A stretch of 64,000 nt of DNA from Macrotrachela quadricornifera (Eukaryota; Rotifera; Eurotatoria; Philodinida; Philodinidae): positions 1 through 64,000 of the forward strand of contig JAJEKB010021974.1 in the NCBI GenBank assembly GCA_022393335.1, in the 5' to 3' direction. Position numbers and translations under genes: made by a program. This document shows, one piece after another, positions 39,101 through 50,320 of this stretch. The notes under the pieces are model-generated. The model did not search any database. It was given only the letters and a program-made list of their open reading frames with translations, and was not told where the DNA came from. Each line of letters starts with the position of its first letter. Within the stretch, counting starts at the first letter, position 1.

Positions 39101-42100
39101 AAATATAGTTCGATACATTCGAACATTTCGATCGAAAGTTATTTGAAAAATATCTACATCCCTTCTTTTTTTATTTCGAATGTGCGTTATAAATAATATT
39201 TTGGATGTCGAACTTTCGGATAGTCAATTTGTTGATATAATTTTTATGTAAGTTTAATTTGCAGTCGTACTCCTTTATTACTCGTTAATATTCAGTGTCT
39301 TTATTAAATCTCAAAGAAATTTTGTTCATTAGTGAAACCGTTGTATACGGCACTGTATTTTACGACCATATCTTAATGAGAGTACGACTTGTAAACGGCA
39401 ACTGGATTCAATCACCTTGGTTACACATATTAACTATATTTATCTTTGGTTATTATTCAATAAAAATATCAATGTTTCTAATTTTTTTTTAAACTAATTA
39501 TTTTGTTTTACTCAAGTTATTTAAATAAAATTTACCTTTATTTATTTTCGTAAAATCTAATTGTTGAATAAGATAATTATAAAATTGATTATAAATTGAA
39601 TTATTATAAAGAGTATTTAATGCAAAATTATCAAGATAATTTGAATTATTTTTTGTTACAATTTGATTAAAATTTGTTGTAGGTGTTACATCACTTTTTG
39701 AAATAATTTGTTGAATATTTTCAATAATTTCTATTGGTATTTCATAGAAATTATACATAATATATTCAAATAAAATTAATAAATAAATATTTTGTTTAGT
39801 TGATTGAATAAATTTAACAAGTTCAATAAGAATATTTTTACGTTGTGCAATTGTTAATTGATGAAAGAAAATAATAAAAATTTGTAAATGTTCAAGATTT
39901 AATTCATCGGATGAATTTGATATACTTTGAAGAAATTTATTCCATAATGTATATATTAATTCATTATTTTTTCGTTTAAGAACTATTTTAAGAAGAATAA
40001 TTAATGTATTTAAAGATATTTTTAATGGCCATAATTGATTAAATGATATTCCAAGATTTTCAAGTAAAATATTTTCATTTATATGTGTTAATATATCATT
40101 TTGTAAAAGATTATGAATAAAACGTGGTAATATTATTGAATGTTTAATTAAATTTGATAAATTTTCAATTTGTTCATGTATATTTAATGTTGATTTAAGA
40201 TCATTTATAAGAATAGATGCATTTTCATTTAAATAATTTTTATCAAGATAATTTAATAAATCATAATGATCATCTTGATCAAAATTTTCTTCCGGACATA
40301 CATCCATATCTAAACAACGATTTAATATTGTTCGTTTACGATTATTTGATGGTAATGAACGATAATTTGTTGGTTGAATTGCTGAAGTATTTGGTATAAT
40401 TGTTGTATTTGTTTCATCAAATAAATCTCTTAAATTAAATGGATCTTCATTATTATTTTCTGTTGTTGGAATATCTGATGGTAATGGTGGTGCATCAGGA
40501 ATAGTTGATACAATAGGTTTTATTGTTGAAGATGATATAAGACGTTGTAAAATTGTTAAAAATAATTTTAATGTTTGACATTCTTTTAAATAAGAATAAC
40601 GATAATATGAATGAAGTGATATTGTTAGATTATTAAAAGAAAATTTTTCAGATAGAGAATCATTCGTTTGAATATCTGGATCTGAATATGAAAGATCATT
40701 AATTAATTCTCGAGTTGAAAACATAAGAATTGCAGTGAGATGAATTAATAAATTATTTATTGATCTAATAGAAATGAAATTATAAATTTTAAAAGTTACA
40801 GGGTGTTTCATAAGTTTTGAGACACGATAAAATTCGTTTATACGGACACCTAGAACAATGTCAAATCATTATATTTTTATATCAGCTTCGAACTCTTGTG
40901 ATGGCCTTTCAAATGATGTATAATTAAAGAAGATCTTCTCTTATAATACTAAAGATATAAACATCAGAATGTGAAGATAAAATTTTCGAAATTGATCAAT
41001 ATGACGCAGAATGTATCTCGTACATATCTTGGCGCAGATAAATGATACAAATCTTGAATTTTTTTTTTAAAAAATGAGGTGTGAAAAGCTCTACAAATAT
41101 ATCAGAATAAACGGTTGCTGACTTGTTCTCACGGTATAGTTAATACTCAAAATGAATATGCTTCATGATGGAGTGAGGATGAGGGTGGTTCACAGCCTCA
41201 AGATGTCATTTGAGCAAATCAGCATGTAATTGTTTAGGCATTTTTTTGTCGAACTTTTTACACCGCATCTTTTAAAAACAAATTCAAGACTTTATCATTT
41301 GTCTACGACGACATAAATGTGAAATAAAAAAATGTTGCAAATGTTTTGATTCATCCTGCATCTAATTTTGCGGATTTTGAAAATTTTATCATCACATTCT
41401 CATGTTTCTATTTTTAGTGTTATAACGGAAGATGTTATTCAATTATATATTATTATAAAGGCAGTCACAAGTACTCGAAGCTGATATAAAAACATAATGA
41501 ATAGATATTGTTCTAGGCGTTCGTATAAACGAATTTCGTCGTGCCTCAAAACTTATGAAACACCCTATATATTCAAATTTAACTTACACTTTTGATTGTT
41601 GTTGTGTTTCATTTTGATGATTATTATTAATGTTTTGAAGAATTTGTTTTATTCCTTTTGTCAATGTAATTGCTAATAGAAGATGATAATTAAGAAAAAC
41701 ATTTCGTGAATTTTCAAGTCGAGGTGATGATCGTATAATATCACCGAGTTTAATACATATACGTGCAATATCATGTAAAATTTGATCATTAGTGTTTATT
41801 TCATTATTATTTATTGCTAAATGAACATATTTTAATGCAATTAATAATGAATTAAACGATATAGTAACAAATTTATTCAAACGATTTTCATTAAGTGGTT
41901 CAATTATCGGCAATTGAATTGCACGACGTATAAAATCCAGATCATTTTTAATTGATGTTAAGCTATATAAATAAAAAAAAGAAAAACATTTTGATACATA
42001 TTAAAAAATAAAGATTTTTTTTTTTGAAATATACTTCTCTCGAAATTGTGTATCATTATCGAAAATAATTATATCCTTTTGAAGAATATCATTTATATGA

Positions 42101-43200
42101 ATTTTTGAATCAACTATCAATGGCATACGAAAAAGTATTTCACTGAAAGACTGTTCACCATGTAACTGTTTGAAATATGTTAATTGTAATTGACTCATAT
42201 GCTCTAAAATAAATATTTTTTTTAAAATATTTGCTTATAATTTAGTCTTTAATTTATAGATATTTAAAATAATGAGAAAATCTTTTGATTAACCAATAAA
42301 TTTATTTAACATACTAGGAAAGGTTAATTTTGATGATGATGATGATGATCCAGCAGAATGTGGTCTTTCACGTTTATTTCCATTTGATGAATCATCTGAT
42401 GATGAAAAATCGAATAAAACAGTATTGCATAATGAATCAACTAGACCAGTTTCACGTCGAATTATTGTTGTTCTACTTGATGAACGTAATCGACGATCTT
42501 AAATAGATTATAAATATTTTCTGTTTTAAAAAAAAAGGAATGTTAGTTATTTTTTTCCTAACCATCTTTATTTATTTGTGGTCCATCGGATTTTTTAATA
42601 AATTCTAAACAATCTTTAACTTCTGAAGAAGAAAGAAATGTTTGAGAATAACATAATGATTTAATTGCATTTAATGTTGATAACTAAAAATATAAAAAGA
42701 ATAAAAATTAAATTATTACGAGAAAAAAAAAAGAAATTTATATTTACTCGATTAGTTTCAGTAACTTTCGGTAGAATATTTTGTAAAAGATATTTTAATA
42801 ATAATTTACCTACATTAATCACATCGGTAAAATAAGAACGTTCAACTAGAAAATATAAAATGATAAAAAGAACTTTTATTTGTTTTTGTCAAACCTCGTC
42901 CTAATCCTGCAACAAGATAATGTGTTGCTACAATAACAAATGAATTTATAAACTGTTCATTTATTGGATCTAGTCGGGACAATAGATCTTCCCTAAAAAA
43001 ATTAAAAAGATATAAAATTTTTTTCTAATTATAACAAACCATCGTAAAATTGATTGAACAAGTTCATTGTATTTTGTACTGTTCGTATTATCGTTAAATG
43101 TTTCAATCAATGTTTTCCATTCGAATGCAGTATTCGATGGAGATTGTGATTGTTGTTGAGCCTCACCGTCCGATGATGGTGGTGGTGTTACAACAGTCAT
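24102..43200 (-). CDS. UBR4: E3 ubiquitin-protein ligase UBR4 (p600/Poe), 5003 aa, 18 exons
   Basis: Exons: 43200-43040, 42992-42895, 42845-42748, 42683-42563, 42497-42294, 42203-42035, 41962-41588, 40764-39536, 38812-37477, 37412-35929, 35704-34198, 34128-32037, 31986-28518, 27784-27014, 26391-25278, 25012-24542, 24480-24384, 24317-24102. All join in phase to 5004 codons; vertebrate UBR4 is about 5180. The UBR zinc box (about 1363-1425; CHTCKMIERVGICQIC then FFCDCGAKEDGSC) would bind N-degrons. A beta-sandwich-like region (about 2080-2215) precedes a cysteine-rich zinc-ribbon segment (about 3438-3490; CPRCN, CPNCG, CHKC, CNSCGYCKYC). The C-terminal fifth is the conserved E3 module (GRMAGNPYSS...GPLMRDIKNKIC), including the hemi-RING VCCICREGY...HIECH (about 4643). 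Thr/Ser/Pro/Asn-rich insertions coded by trinucleotide runs interrupt the helical-repeat regions. It acts in cytosolic protein quality control. No frameshift or stop was found. Confidence 0.95.
26392..27013 (-). other. Long UBR4 intron 14
   Basis: A 622-bp intron between exons ending at VSCAG and starting at GDIEQLRSLL. It is far longer than the typical 50-70 bp. It is AT-rich and has no open frame or recognisable repeat. Confidence 0.8.
27785..28517 (-). other. Long UBR4 intron 13
   Basis: A 733-bp intron separating the 3.47-kb exon 13 (ending ...DFLQG) from the conserved GRMAGNPYSS exon. The position lies just before the C-terminal E3 module. The one open frame in it (28282-28464) is short and unrecognised. 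Confidence 0.8.
38813..39535 (-). other. Long UBR4 intron 8
   Basis: A 723-bp intron between exon 8 (ending KINK) and exon 9 (starting GLNNAQLKQYY). A plus-strand open frame at 39295-39492 inside it has no family resemblance. The segment begins with an AT dinucleotide run at 38821-38840. Confidence 0.75.
40799..41567. mobile_element. Tc1/mariner-like inverted-repeat element inside UBR4 intron 7
   Basis: The left end CAGGGTGTTTCATAAGTTTT is mirrored by AAAACTTATGAAACACCCTA at the right end, and TA dinucleotides flank both sides, as expected for Tc1/mariner integration. The inverted arms run about 100 bp, through CGTTTATACGG and ATATCAGCTTCGA. The interior of about 570 bp shows no intact transposase. 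The element sits wholly inside the 823-bp intron (41587-40765), and splice sites on both sides are intact and in phase, so the gene tolerates it. Its left end contributes a spurious extension to the downstream open frame. Confidence 0.8.
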
Positions 43201-44056
43201 TTTATTTTTAATTAAATAACATTAAGTATTGAAAAATTGTTCTAGAATTTTCTGAATAAAATGATTTGTGCAAAAAAATGATTATGAAAGTCTTGTATAT
43301 ATAGAAAAGTGTATTTAACTGAACAAATAAATGAGGGTTGCAAAAAACGAATGGGAAAGAAATAAAACTGAGCCGACCCGGTGCGTAAATAAATAGAAAA
43401 CAAATAAATCAGATGATTCATTCAATCATAACCAATAAAAAAGATTGATGATGTTGGAAAAAGAGGTCGCTTCATTCTAATCATTTCAAAGTTATATTTT
43501 TATTAAAAATATATCAAACATATATTATGAATCATTGTAACTACAAGTACATATCTTTTCTCATTATCTTTTATAAAATTTCACTCAAAGATTGTTAATT
43601 TGCGTAAGTTTTTCGACAGAACTGTACAAAATTAATCATTTTTCCTAGTTTTTCTCTGACAATTGCCTCACATGTATTCGAAAGAACGCAAAAATAACAG
43701 CGATGTTTTTGTGTGATAATAATGACGACAGAATACCTACATATCATTTTGCAATACTAACATAGTTCGTTACGCTGTATACATCTATCTTCTTTCTTTA
43801 TTCCTTCCTTCTCACAAATAGGTTTTTTTAACTCTGAAGAGTATCTAATTATATTTTTCTACAATAACAAGAAGCCTTATTTTTTTGCTGTCAACATATC
43901 ATCATACTTATCTGTCACATATATATATATATATATTTTTTTTTTCCTTTTAACATCGGAAGTATTCTTTATATTGCTATACGATATACACACGCATATA
44001 ATTGTTTTTTCCAAAAAAAAAACATTACGTTGTAATTATATTTTCTAGATTGAATC
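43201..44056. promoter_or_regulatory. Shared intergenic region of divergent UBR4 and YbaY/PI-I genes
   Basis: 856 bp between the UBR4 ATG (-) and the fusion gene ATG (+). It must contain both promoters. An (AT)n run at 43918-43936 followed by T tracts lies about 120 bp before the plus-strand gene. No TATA or initiator could be assigned with confidence. Confidence 0.4.
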
Positions 44057-44856
44057 ATGAATACACTATTTCTTATCATCGGTGCTATTTATTTAATTAC
44101 TTCAAATGGTAATTGTATATGGAGCTAATTATATTTTTTTTGTTTTTATGCATTTCAATATTTATTTATCTTTAAGATGCAGCAAGTCTTCCAAAAAATG
44201 AGCAAAAATTTGTTTTACGTGGTCGTGCAGTTTTTTCTGATGCTTCACCTATACTACTTGAACCTGATTCAAAATTAATAGTTGAATTAGTTGATACATC
44301 ACTTGCTGATGCACCAGCAAAAGTCATTGCACAAGGAACAGGTAAAGCTATTCGATTTCCAATGGCATTCGCAATAAAATATTCATCAAAACAAATTTTT
44401 GGTGGAGTTTCTTATTCATTACGTGTCTATATTAAAAATAAAGATGATAAAATATTATATACTAATGATGCACCTATATCAATAAAACCAATTGGTCTTG
44501 ACCGGACAAAACTTATTGATATACCAGTTAAACTTGCTTGTCGTAAGTGTTAATATATTATTGCGCTTTTATTTTTCATTGATACATTTAGGAAAATTTC
44601 CGGGATTTGAAAGACGTAGATGGCCTGATTTAGTAGGTAAAAATGGTCAAGATGCAGTTAATATTATTAAAAAAGAAACAGGTAATTTATTTTTATTACA
44701 TACCTATAGAATTTTAATTGATAAAATAAAATAGGTTTTACAAATGTTGTGATAATTCCCGAGGGAACACCAGTAACAAAGGATCTTCGATGGAATCGTG
44801 TTCGTGTTTATGTTGATAAGAAAGGCATTGTGACACGAGTTCCGAATAATGCCTAA
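44057..44856 (+). CDS. Secreted YbaY-like domain fused to potato inhibitor I, 209 aa, 4 exons
   Basis: Exons 44057-44108, 44177-44542, 44592-44681 and 44735-44856 join in phase. Residues 1-17 (MNTLFLIIGAIYLITSN) form a signal peptide. Residues about 26-125 match the YbaY/YscW-type lipoprotein domain of bacteria, with the telling VELVDTSLADAPAKVIAQ stretch and SYSLRVYIKNKDDKILYTND. The usual lipobox Cys is absent. Residues 140-209 are a potato-inhibitor-I (chymotrypsin-inhibitor-2) domain: RRRWPDLVGKNGQDAV, then the reactive loop EGTPVTKDLRWNRVRVYVD and the closing VPNNA. By alignment to CI-2 the P1 residue is Lys185, which suggests trypsin-like targets. The two domains are joined across introns, so the fusion is a genuine spliced gene rather than an assembly artefact. 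AATAAA signals follow from 44881. The likely role is extracellular or secretory-pathway protease inhibition; the YbaY part's role is unknown. Confidence 0.88.
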
Positions 44857-45898
44857 ATGACATGTTTGAAAAATCAAACCAATAAAAATAAATAAATAAA
44901 CTTTTTATTTTGAACATTTTTATATCGATTATCGTTTTTCATATAAAATAATATAATTGCATGAAACTCAACCTTCTACTTCTAATAAAACATATTTTTT
45001 ATTTTTTCTTCAAGTCAGATATTAATAACAAATCACTTTTGTGATATTATTATTCAACAATAATCATAGTTATCAATATAAGTGCATATTAAAGATACTA
45101 CTTTGTAATATTTTAATATAAAATTCGTAAAGTTCAAACTGATTAATACAATTCTTTATACTATTTGGACATCATTAGCATTTAATCACTATATTAGATT
45201 CGCAAACAAGTTTCTATTCTTCTCATGAAAAGAACGAGAATGAACCAAATGCAACAGTATGGAAATGTGAAGATCATTCGTGGCATCGATCTAAGCCACT
45301 AATCAGTAAGAGCCTGTCTCCAATGATAAAAGAGCCAAGTCTCAAGTCAATCAGAAAAACGCTGTAAAAGTCGACAGATTCTTTCATCAGTCAGTAAGAC
45401 TAAAAAAACAAAAATCATTCTGTCAATCATCAAGTCTCAGTAGCCGTTGTGTCACTACATATTCTATATTACATACGTCAAGAAAAGGAAAGAAGCATAT
45501 GTAAGAACAAAGCATGAATCATACAACTATTCATCGCACAAAAAGGCCGTTTAGATAACTATGATTTATCATAGATTGATTATTAATATCATACCTGACA
45601 AAGTTTTCGATGAATTTGCTGAATTTGACTCAGGTAGATTTCTCTGCTGTTTGCACTATTTCGTCATTGTAACATGTACTTCATTCAAACTGAATCATTT
45701 ACGGCTTGGAAAAAATATAATAGATAATGTACCTAGTTACTGAGTCATGTATTTTAATCCTTTTCGTTCTTTCGCATTCTCTTTTTTTCTGATTTTTTTT
45801 ATCAAAGCAGTTTTTTTATGACAAAAACTAGAACTTGCTATTATGACCCAACACAAAAAATTTCGAAATAATATAGTACTAAATAGTAATAGCCAAAA
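44857..45898. other. Intergenic, no gene recognised
   Basis: About 1 kb downstream of the inhibitor gene, holding its polyadenylation signals (44881-44900). A small frame at 45561-45743 is unrecognised. No repeat was identified. Confidence 0.4.
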
Positions 45899-46784
45899 AT
45901 GTTATACTGTGTTAAACAATTAGCATGTCGTTTGATTATCGAAAGTTTAATGATTGGTATTGATTTTAAATGTTGCACATTTCCTAAGCAGAAAGATTCA
46001 AAAGATATAAGTCGTGTTAATACTACAGAAAATACATTATTCAGTGAGGATAACCTTAAAACAATTATACCATCAGGCACAGTTGCTGAAGTACTTGATC
46101 AATTTCGTAGGAAAAAATATTTTAATGGATCATAAGGAATATCATATACAGATAAAGCATTAGAAACAGGTTATGATGCTATTCGATACATGGCTAGGCG
46201 TATTAATTTATCAAATCGGACAATTAATCAAGCAGAGTCACTTTTTAAACAATGCTGTGAAAATAAATGTACACGAAGTTATTTACGAAATACAGTTTTT
46301 GCAATATATATGTATTTAGCATGTCTACAGAAAGTGGAACTACGTACATTTACAGACATTTATGCGATTTCTAAAAGTTTATCAAAAGTAGGTATTTCTC
46401 AATGTCTTCAACAGGTTAATCACGGTTCACTAAATTTTCATTTACCAGAACCATCTGATATTAAAAGTTTGATGTATTACTTTTGTAATAAGTTTGAACT
46501 TCGTCAAAAAAACAACTGTTTAGTTTGCTGAATATGCAAAAGACATTTGTGATATAAAATATTGTGCATTTGAATCAATTTCAGGTGCATCAATTTACAT
46601 AGTTTGTACTGGTGCTGGTGAAAGAAAAGCAGCAAGAGAAATCCAGGTTGTAGTTGATGATATGGAATATACAATTCAATTAGAGTATCAAATAATGCCA
46701 TCAAATGTTGCTAAATTATTTTCAACAGACTTTGTATTCCAATGTGCACCGACTATTTTATTGTTACCACTTTTAAAAAGTTAA
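45899..46784 (+). pseudogene. Broken TFIIB-like (general transcription factor IIB) copy
   Basis: The reading frame carries KDSKDISRV, as after the TFIIB zinc ribbon. The first cyclin repeat follows: MARRINLSNRTINQAESLFK, then ENKCTRSYLRNTVFAIYMYLACLQ with the RTF-DIYAISKSLSK motif. A TAA at 46133-46135 interrupts the frame, and the same frame resumes at once with GISYTDKALETGYD. Near 46510-46525 the frame shifts, and the second cyclin repeat continues in another frame (FAEYAKDICD, SISGASIYIVCTGAGERKA, NVAKLFSTDFVFQCAP) to a stop at 46784. No zinc-ribbon CxxC pairs are visible upstream. The copy has no introns, which would fit a retrocopy, though no poly-A tail or target duplication is clear. 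TFIIB recruits RNA polymerase II to promoters; this copy is unlikely to work. Confidence 0.75.
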
Positions 46785-49041
46785 AAAATAATAAATATGA
46801 AGTTTTAACTACAAACATTAGAAGAAATATACATTAATGTCGTTGTAATTTAATTTCATGTATTTTCATTATTTCATTACTATTTTATTTTGCAAAAATG
46901 ATAATTGTTTCATAATCTTTGCAGTTTTTTTTTCTAATTAATGAATAGTTTTGTGTTTTAAAAAATATTAATTTAAACTTCTCTTTTATTTATGCATTGA
47001 ATTTACATATAGAAAAAAAAGTATATCTGGGACAGAGAAAGTAAATGAGAATATTGACATCTCTTCTAATGTTTTTCTTGGTCAGTTTCATTGAATTGCT
47101 CTGTTATCTGTCAAAATTTCCATTTGTTCTTTTTTCTGATTAATTTTATCATAAGAACTAAAATTTGTTAAAGTTTCTTCATATCTTCAGTTATCATTTG
47201 TTGAATTTGTCTCGATTTCAAATAAACTTCACCTTTATTTTAGAGGTAGTTCTTTATTAACTTCAAATACATCCATAGTTTGAATGTTACACTTTTGTCA
47301 TTGCCTTGAATTTAACATCAACTCGGCAATATCGCAAAATATTGTTTTTCTGTGTTAGTTTCGATAAAAAGTATCAATATCAAGTATATTGAAAGATTCT
47401 TTTTTTTCAATTATTCTGCTATCAGCTGTTTTAGATAATTCTTTACTGAATAGTTATGATTGATTGATTGTTCATACATTCAAAACCACTATCCATGAAA
47501 CGTCATCACAATAATAAAGTTGATAATGATATTTTTCAATATTTTAAAAGAACTAAGACTAATGAAAAAACAGCTACAGCTGTATCAACTTTAAAAATAC
47601 AAGATAATTTAACACCATATGCACAACTGAATTTGTTAGAAATTGTCGAAAATGTAGAAGAATCAATAGTAGTAAACATGGCAACTAATAACAAAATTTC
47701 ATCTGAAGCAAGTAAACATACACATTCAGATGGAAGTGGAAGAGAAAATTATATGATATCGAGTAATTAATTTTTCTAGTTTTTTTAATAATGTTCCAAG
47801 CTCATCGTTCGCATTTCATATGAATATATTTAGTTTGTACATTTCACATGCAATCGACAACATCAAGAATAGCAACAACCACAATGAATTGTCCATATAA
47901 TAATGATTACTTACATGAAACAGGAGTTAACTATGCATTACGGAAACATTGCTTCATCCATGCCAGCATCTAATCAAATTTTCCACGTCTGTTAATGTTT
48001 TCTCGAAGTCTTCGGGGAAGAAGCAAAATTTTTGTTAAGGAGAACTACCCCTCAGAAAAGACGATTTTTCGCAAAAATTGCCAGCTTTGGACGGATTTAT
48101 TGTTGAAAATTTGTATACACTATCATATTTGTCGAGTAATTTTCGGGTTTCTTTTTTCATTTGTCTCAAAATCATTTTTTTCGATCATACCGTTTATGCG
48201 GACATGGCTTTCTTAATAACGACTCAATATAGAAGTGATAATTTTGTTTTATTGTATATCAGCCAGTTAGGGCCTAGATTCTCATGAGCTCTGATTTTTA
48301 AATTCCTCTTTTACCAAAATACAAAACTTAAATGTTTCGTTTTTATCAGCGCTTTGAAATTGAACATTTTTTAAAATCAAACAAAGAGAAATTTAAAAAA
48401 TCAAAGCCCGTGAGGATCTGGAACTAAGGGCACTCTACAAACTAAATACCACGCCGACATGATTAGCCAATATTCTTATATCGAAAATCTTGCCCGCGTA
48501 GAGGATCCTTTTGGCCAATAAATTGACTGTAACTCATTAGTTTCTCAGAGATTTCGGGAGACACTTTAATCACAATCTCTCCTAACCCAGGTTAACATTC
48601 TCTAAAATTTTCGTTGAAACCGGATGAGAAATGACAAATTTGGTTTCTGAAACCCCTCCTTAAGAATCTCCTTTGAAATTTGAAGCATATACTTTATAAT
48701 GCAACTCGATGAGCTCCATCCAACCATTACAATACAAGAAAAATAAACTGTTGAAATTTTGAATTGTGAACATCCCACATATATTGTAAGTATAGTAAAA
48801 CTCGAATGTCTCTGTCTACGCAAGCCAATAGCACTCTATATTTTAATCTTGTTACTTTGCCGGTGTGAACTTTCATTTGATCCGAATATGTTCTACTTTT
48901 TTGGATGGATAACACAAACAACCACATTGTAAGAAATAAATAAATATTATATGTTGGTTCATACAGAATCGATTGAATGTCACGGCAACTAAAAGTAGTA
49001 TAGTTCATCTACACTGCACAGAAAAATAGAGTAACAAACCG
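46785..49041. other. Gene-poor interval
   Basis: About 2.25 kb. One short frame, 47495-47770, starting MKRHHNNKVDNDIFQYFKRT, has the look of the N-terminus of a hAT/TTF-type transposase (a basic start followed by a Phe-rich FQYFKR box), but it stops with no further domains. The rest, including 48380-48600, holds moderate-GC sequence with no open frame. Confidence 0.35.
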
Positions 49042-50252
49042 TTAAGGTCCCCTTCCCCCCCCCCCCGGGTCAAAAAACAGTAATTTTCGTCAAAAATACC
49101 GATTTTGAGATTTATACATAGTTAGATAGCCAGAATCTCTACTTTCGAATGCACTATGATTTATCGTTTTTTTTTTTATGGTTTTTGAGGGTTTTTCAGC
49201 AGTTTTGCTGAGATACCTTACATAAATTTTTTTTTCTGAAAATTTCAATTATTGATGTTATTTGAACGTCTCTATAGGTTTCAGACAATTTGAAAATAGA
49301 TGAGTTAGCAGAGAGTGAAGGTGAAAGTGAGGAATACGATGCCTATGAGACAGGCGGTGATGATTGAATACAAACACGTGAATCGCATTTATTCTGTACA
49401 ATAAACTGAAGGATAAGTCATTCATTTTCTTTTGCTTGTTGAGCATTAGAAAACTACATATTTCCTGATAACATGTTGTTTAAAACGCTACTCCTATATT
49501 AGGGGTATTGAATGTCGGTAGATTTGTAGATTTTTTTCGTAAAAAAGTGGTTTCTCATGGGTTTTTGGTGGTTTTTTGGTAGTAGTAACGCTAACATATG
49601 GAAAAAAAGTACGTCGTACAAGTCTCTGTATATGCTCATTCGATTCACCATGGTCGATAACCTATGATGAACTGCTCTCAGTTTTTTTCTATACCATTTT
49701 ATCAAGGAAAAAAACACGAGAATCAAAGTAAAAATTTGTTTTGCGTTTTTCTCGAAACTGTTTTTTTGTGCTTTGTCTGTCAGTGTGACAAAGATTTTTC
49801 CGCCATTTTGAATGTTAGAAAGCTGGGAAAGGTCTTAAAATGAAGTTAAAGCTCAGCGCGACAACCTAACAAAGCCGGAATTTTTGTTTTCAATTTAGTT
49901 GTTTACAAAAAAATCGGATTTTCAAAAAAGTTAACCTCAGTTTTTCCAAAAACCTTTAAAAAAAAATTTTTTTTTTAAAAACCGACTTTTTTAGGTGATA
50001 GCAACAGGTCTTCTGTACATTCTGACACCACTCCAAGGCTCATATCATTAAAATTGAGCAAAAAATCTTTTGCACACGGAGACCTGGTTTTTGACCCTTA
50101 ATATTAGGATAACTCCCGTAAAACTCAATATTATGGGCTTAAATTTTTACTGGAAACTATCAAAGGTCAGGTACATATCCAGTAAAAATTTCAGTAAGAT
50201 TGAGTGCTCAGGGAAGAAAATAGATTTTTGACCCGGGGGGGGGGGGCCTTAA
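49042..50252. mobile_element. TTAA-flanked element with C/G-run terminal repeats
   Basis: The left end at 49042 reads TTAAGGTCCCC, then a C run and CGGGTCAAAAA. The right end (to 50252) reads TTTTTGACCCG, a G run, then GGCCTTAA. The two are inverted repeats with TTAA at both outer edges, the target-site duplication used by piggyBac-type transposons. The 1.2-kb interior encodes no transposase, so it is non-autonomous. Around 49279-49366 there is an acceptor-like TCTCTATAG followed by a short acidic plus-strand frame ending SEGESEEYDAYETGGDD-stop and an AATAAA at about 49400, reported as a finding. Assignment to piggyBac rests on TTAA and the inverted ends only. Confidence 0.65.
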
Positions 50253-50320
50253 TAACGATACTTCCAAGAGATTTTGCTTGTCTCATATTTTAGCTTCACA
50301 TGACTAGTAAGCAATGCTGA

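Noticed and set aside
39295..39492. 65-codon plus-strand frame inside UBR4 intron 8
   Set aside because: Non-ATG start, unspliced, no recognisable domain.
40799..40811. Start of UBR4 exon 8 frame at MKHPV
   Set aside because: Those codons come from the tip of the mariner-like element; the splice acceptor at 40765 and phase continuity with exon 7 place the exon start downstream at 40764.
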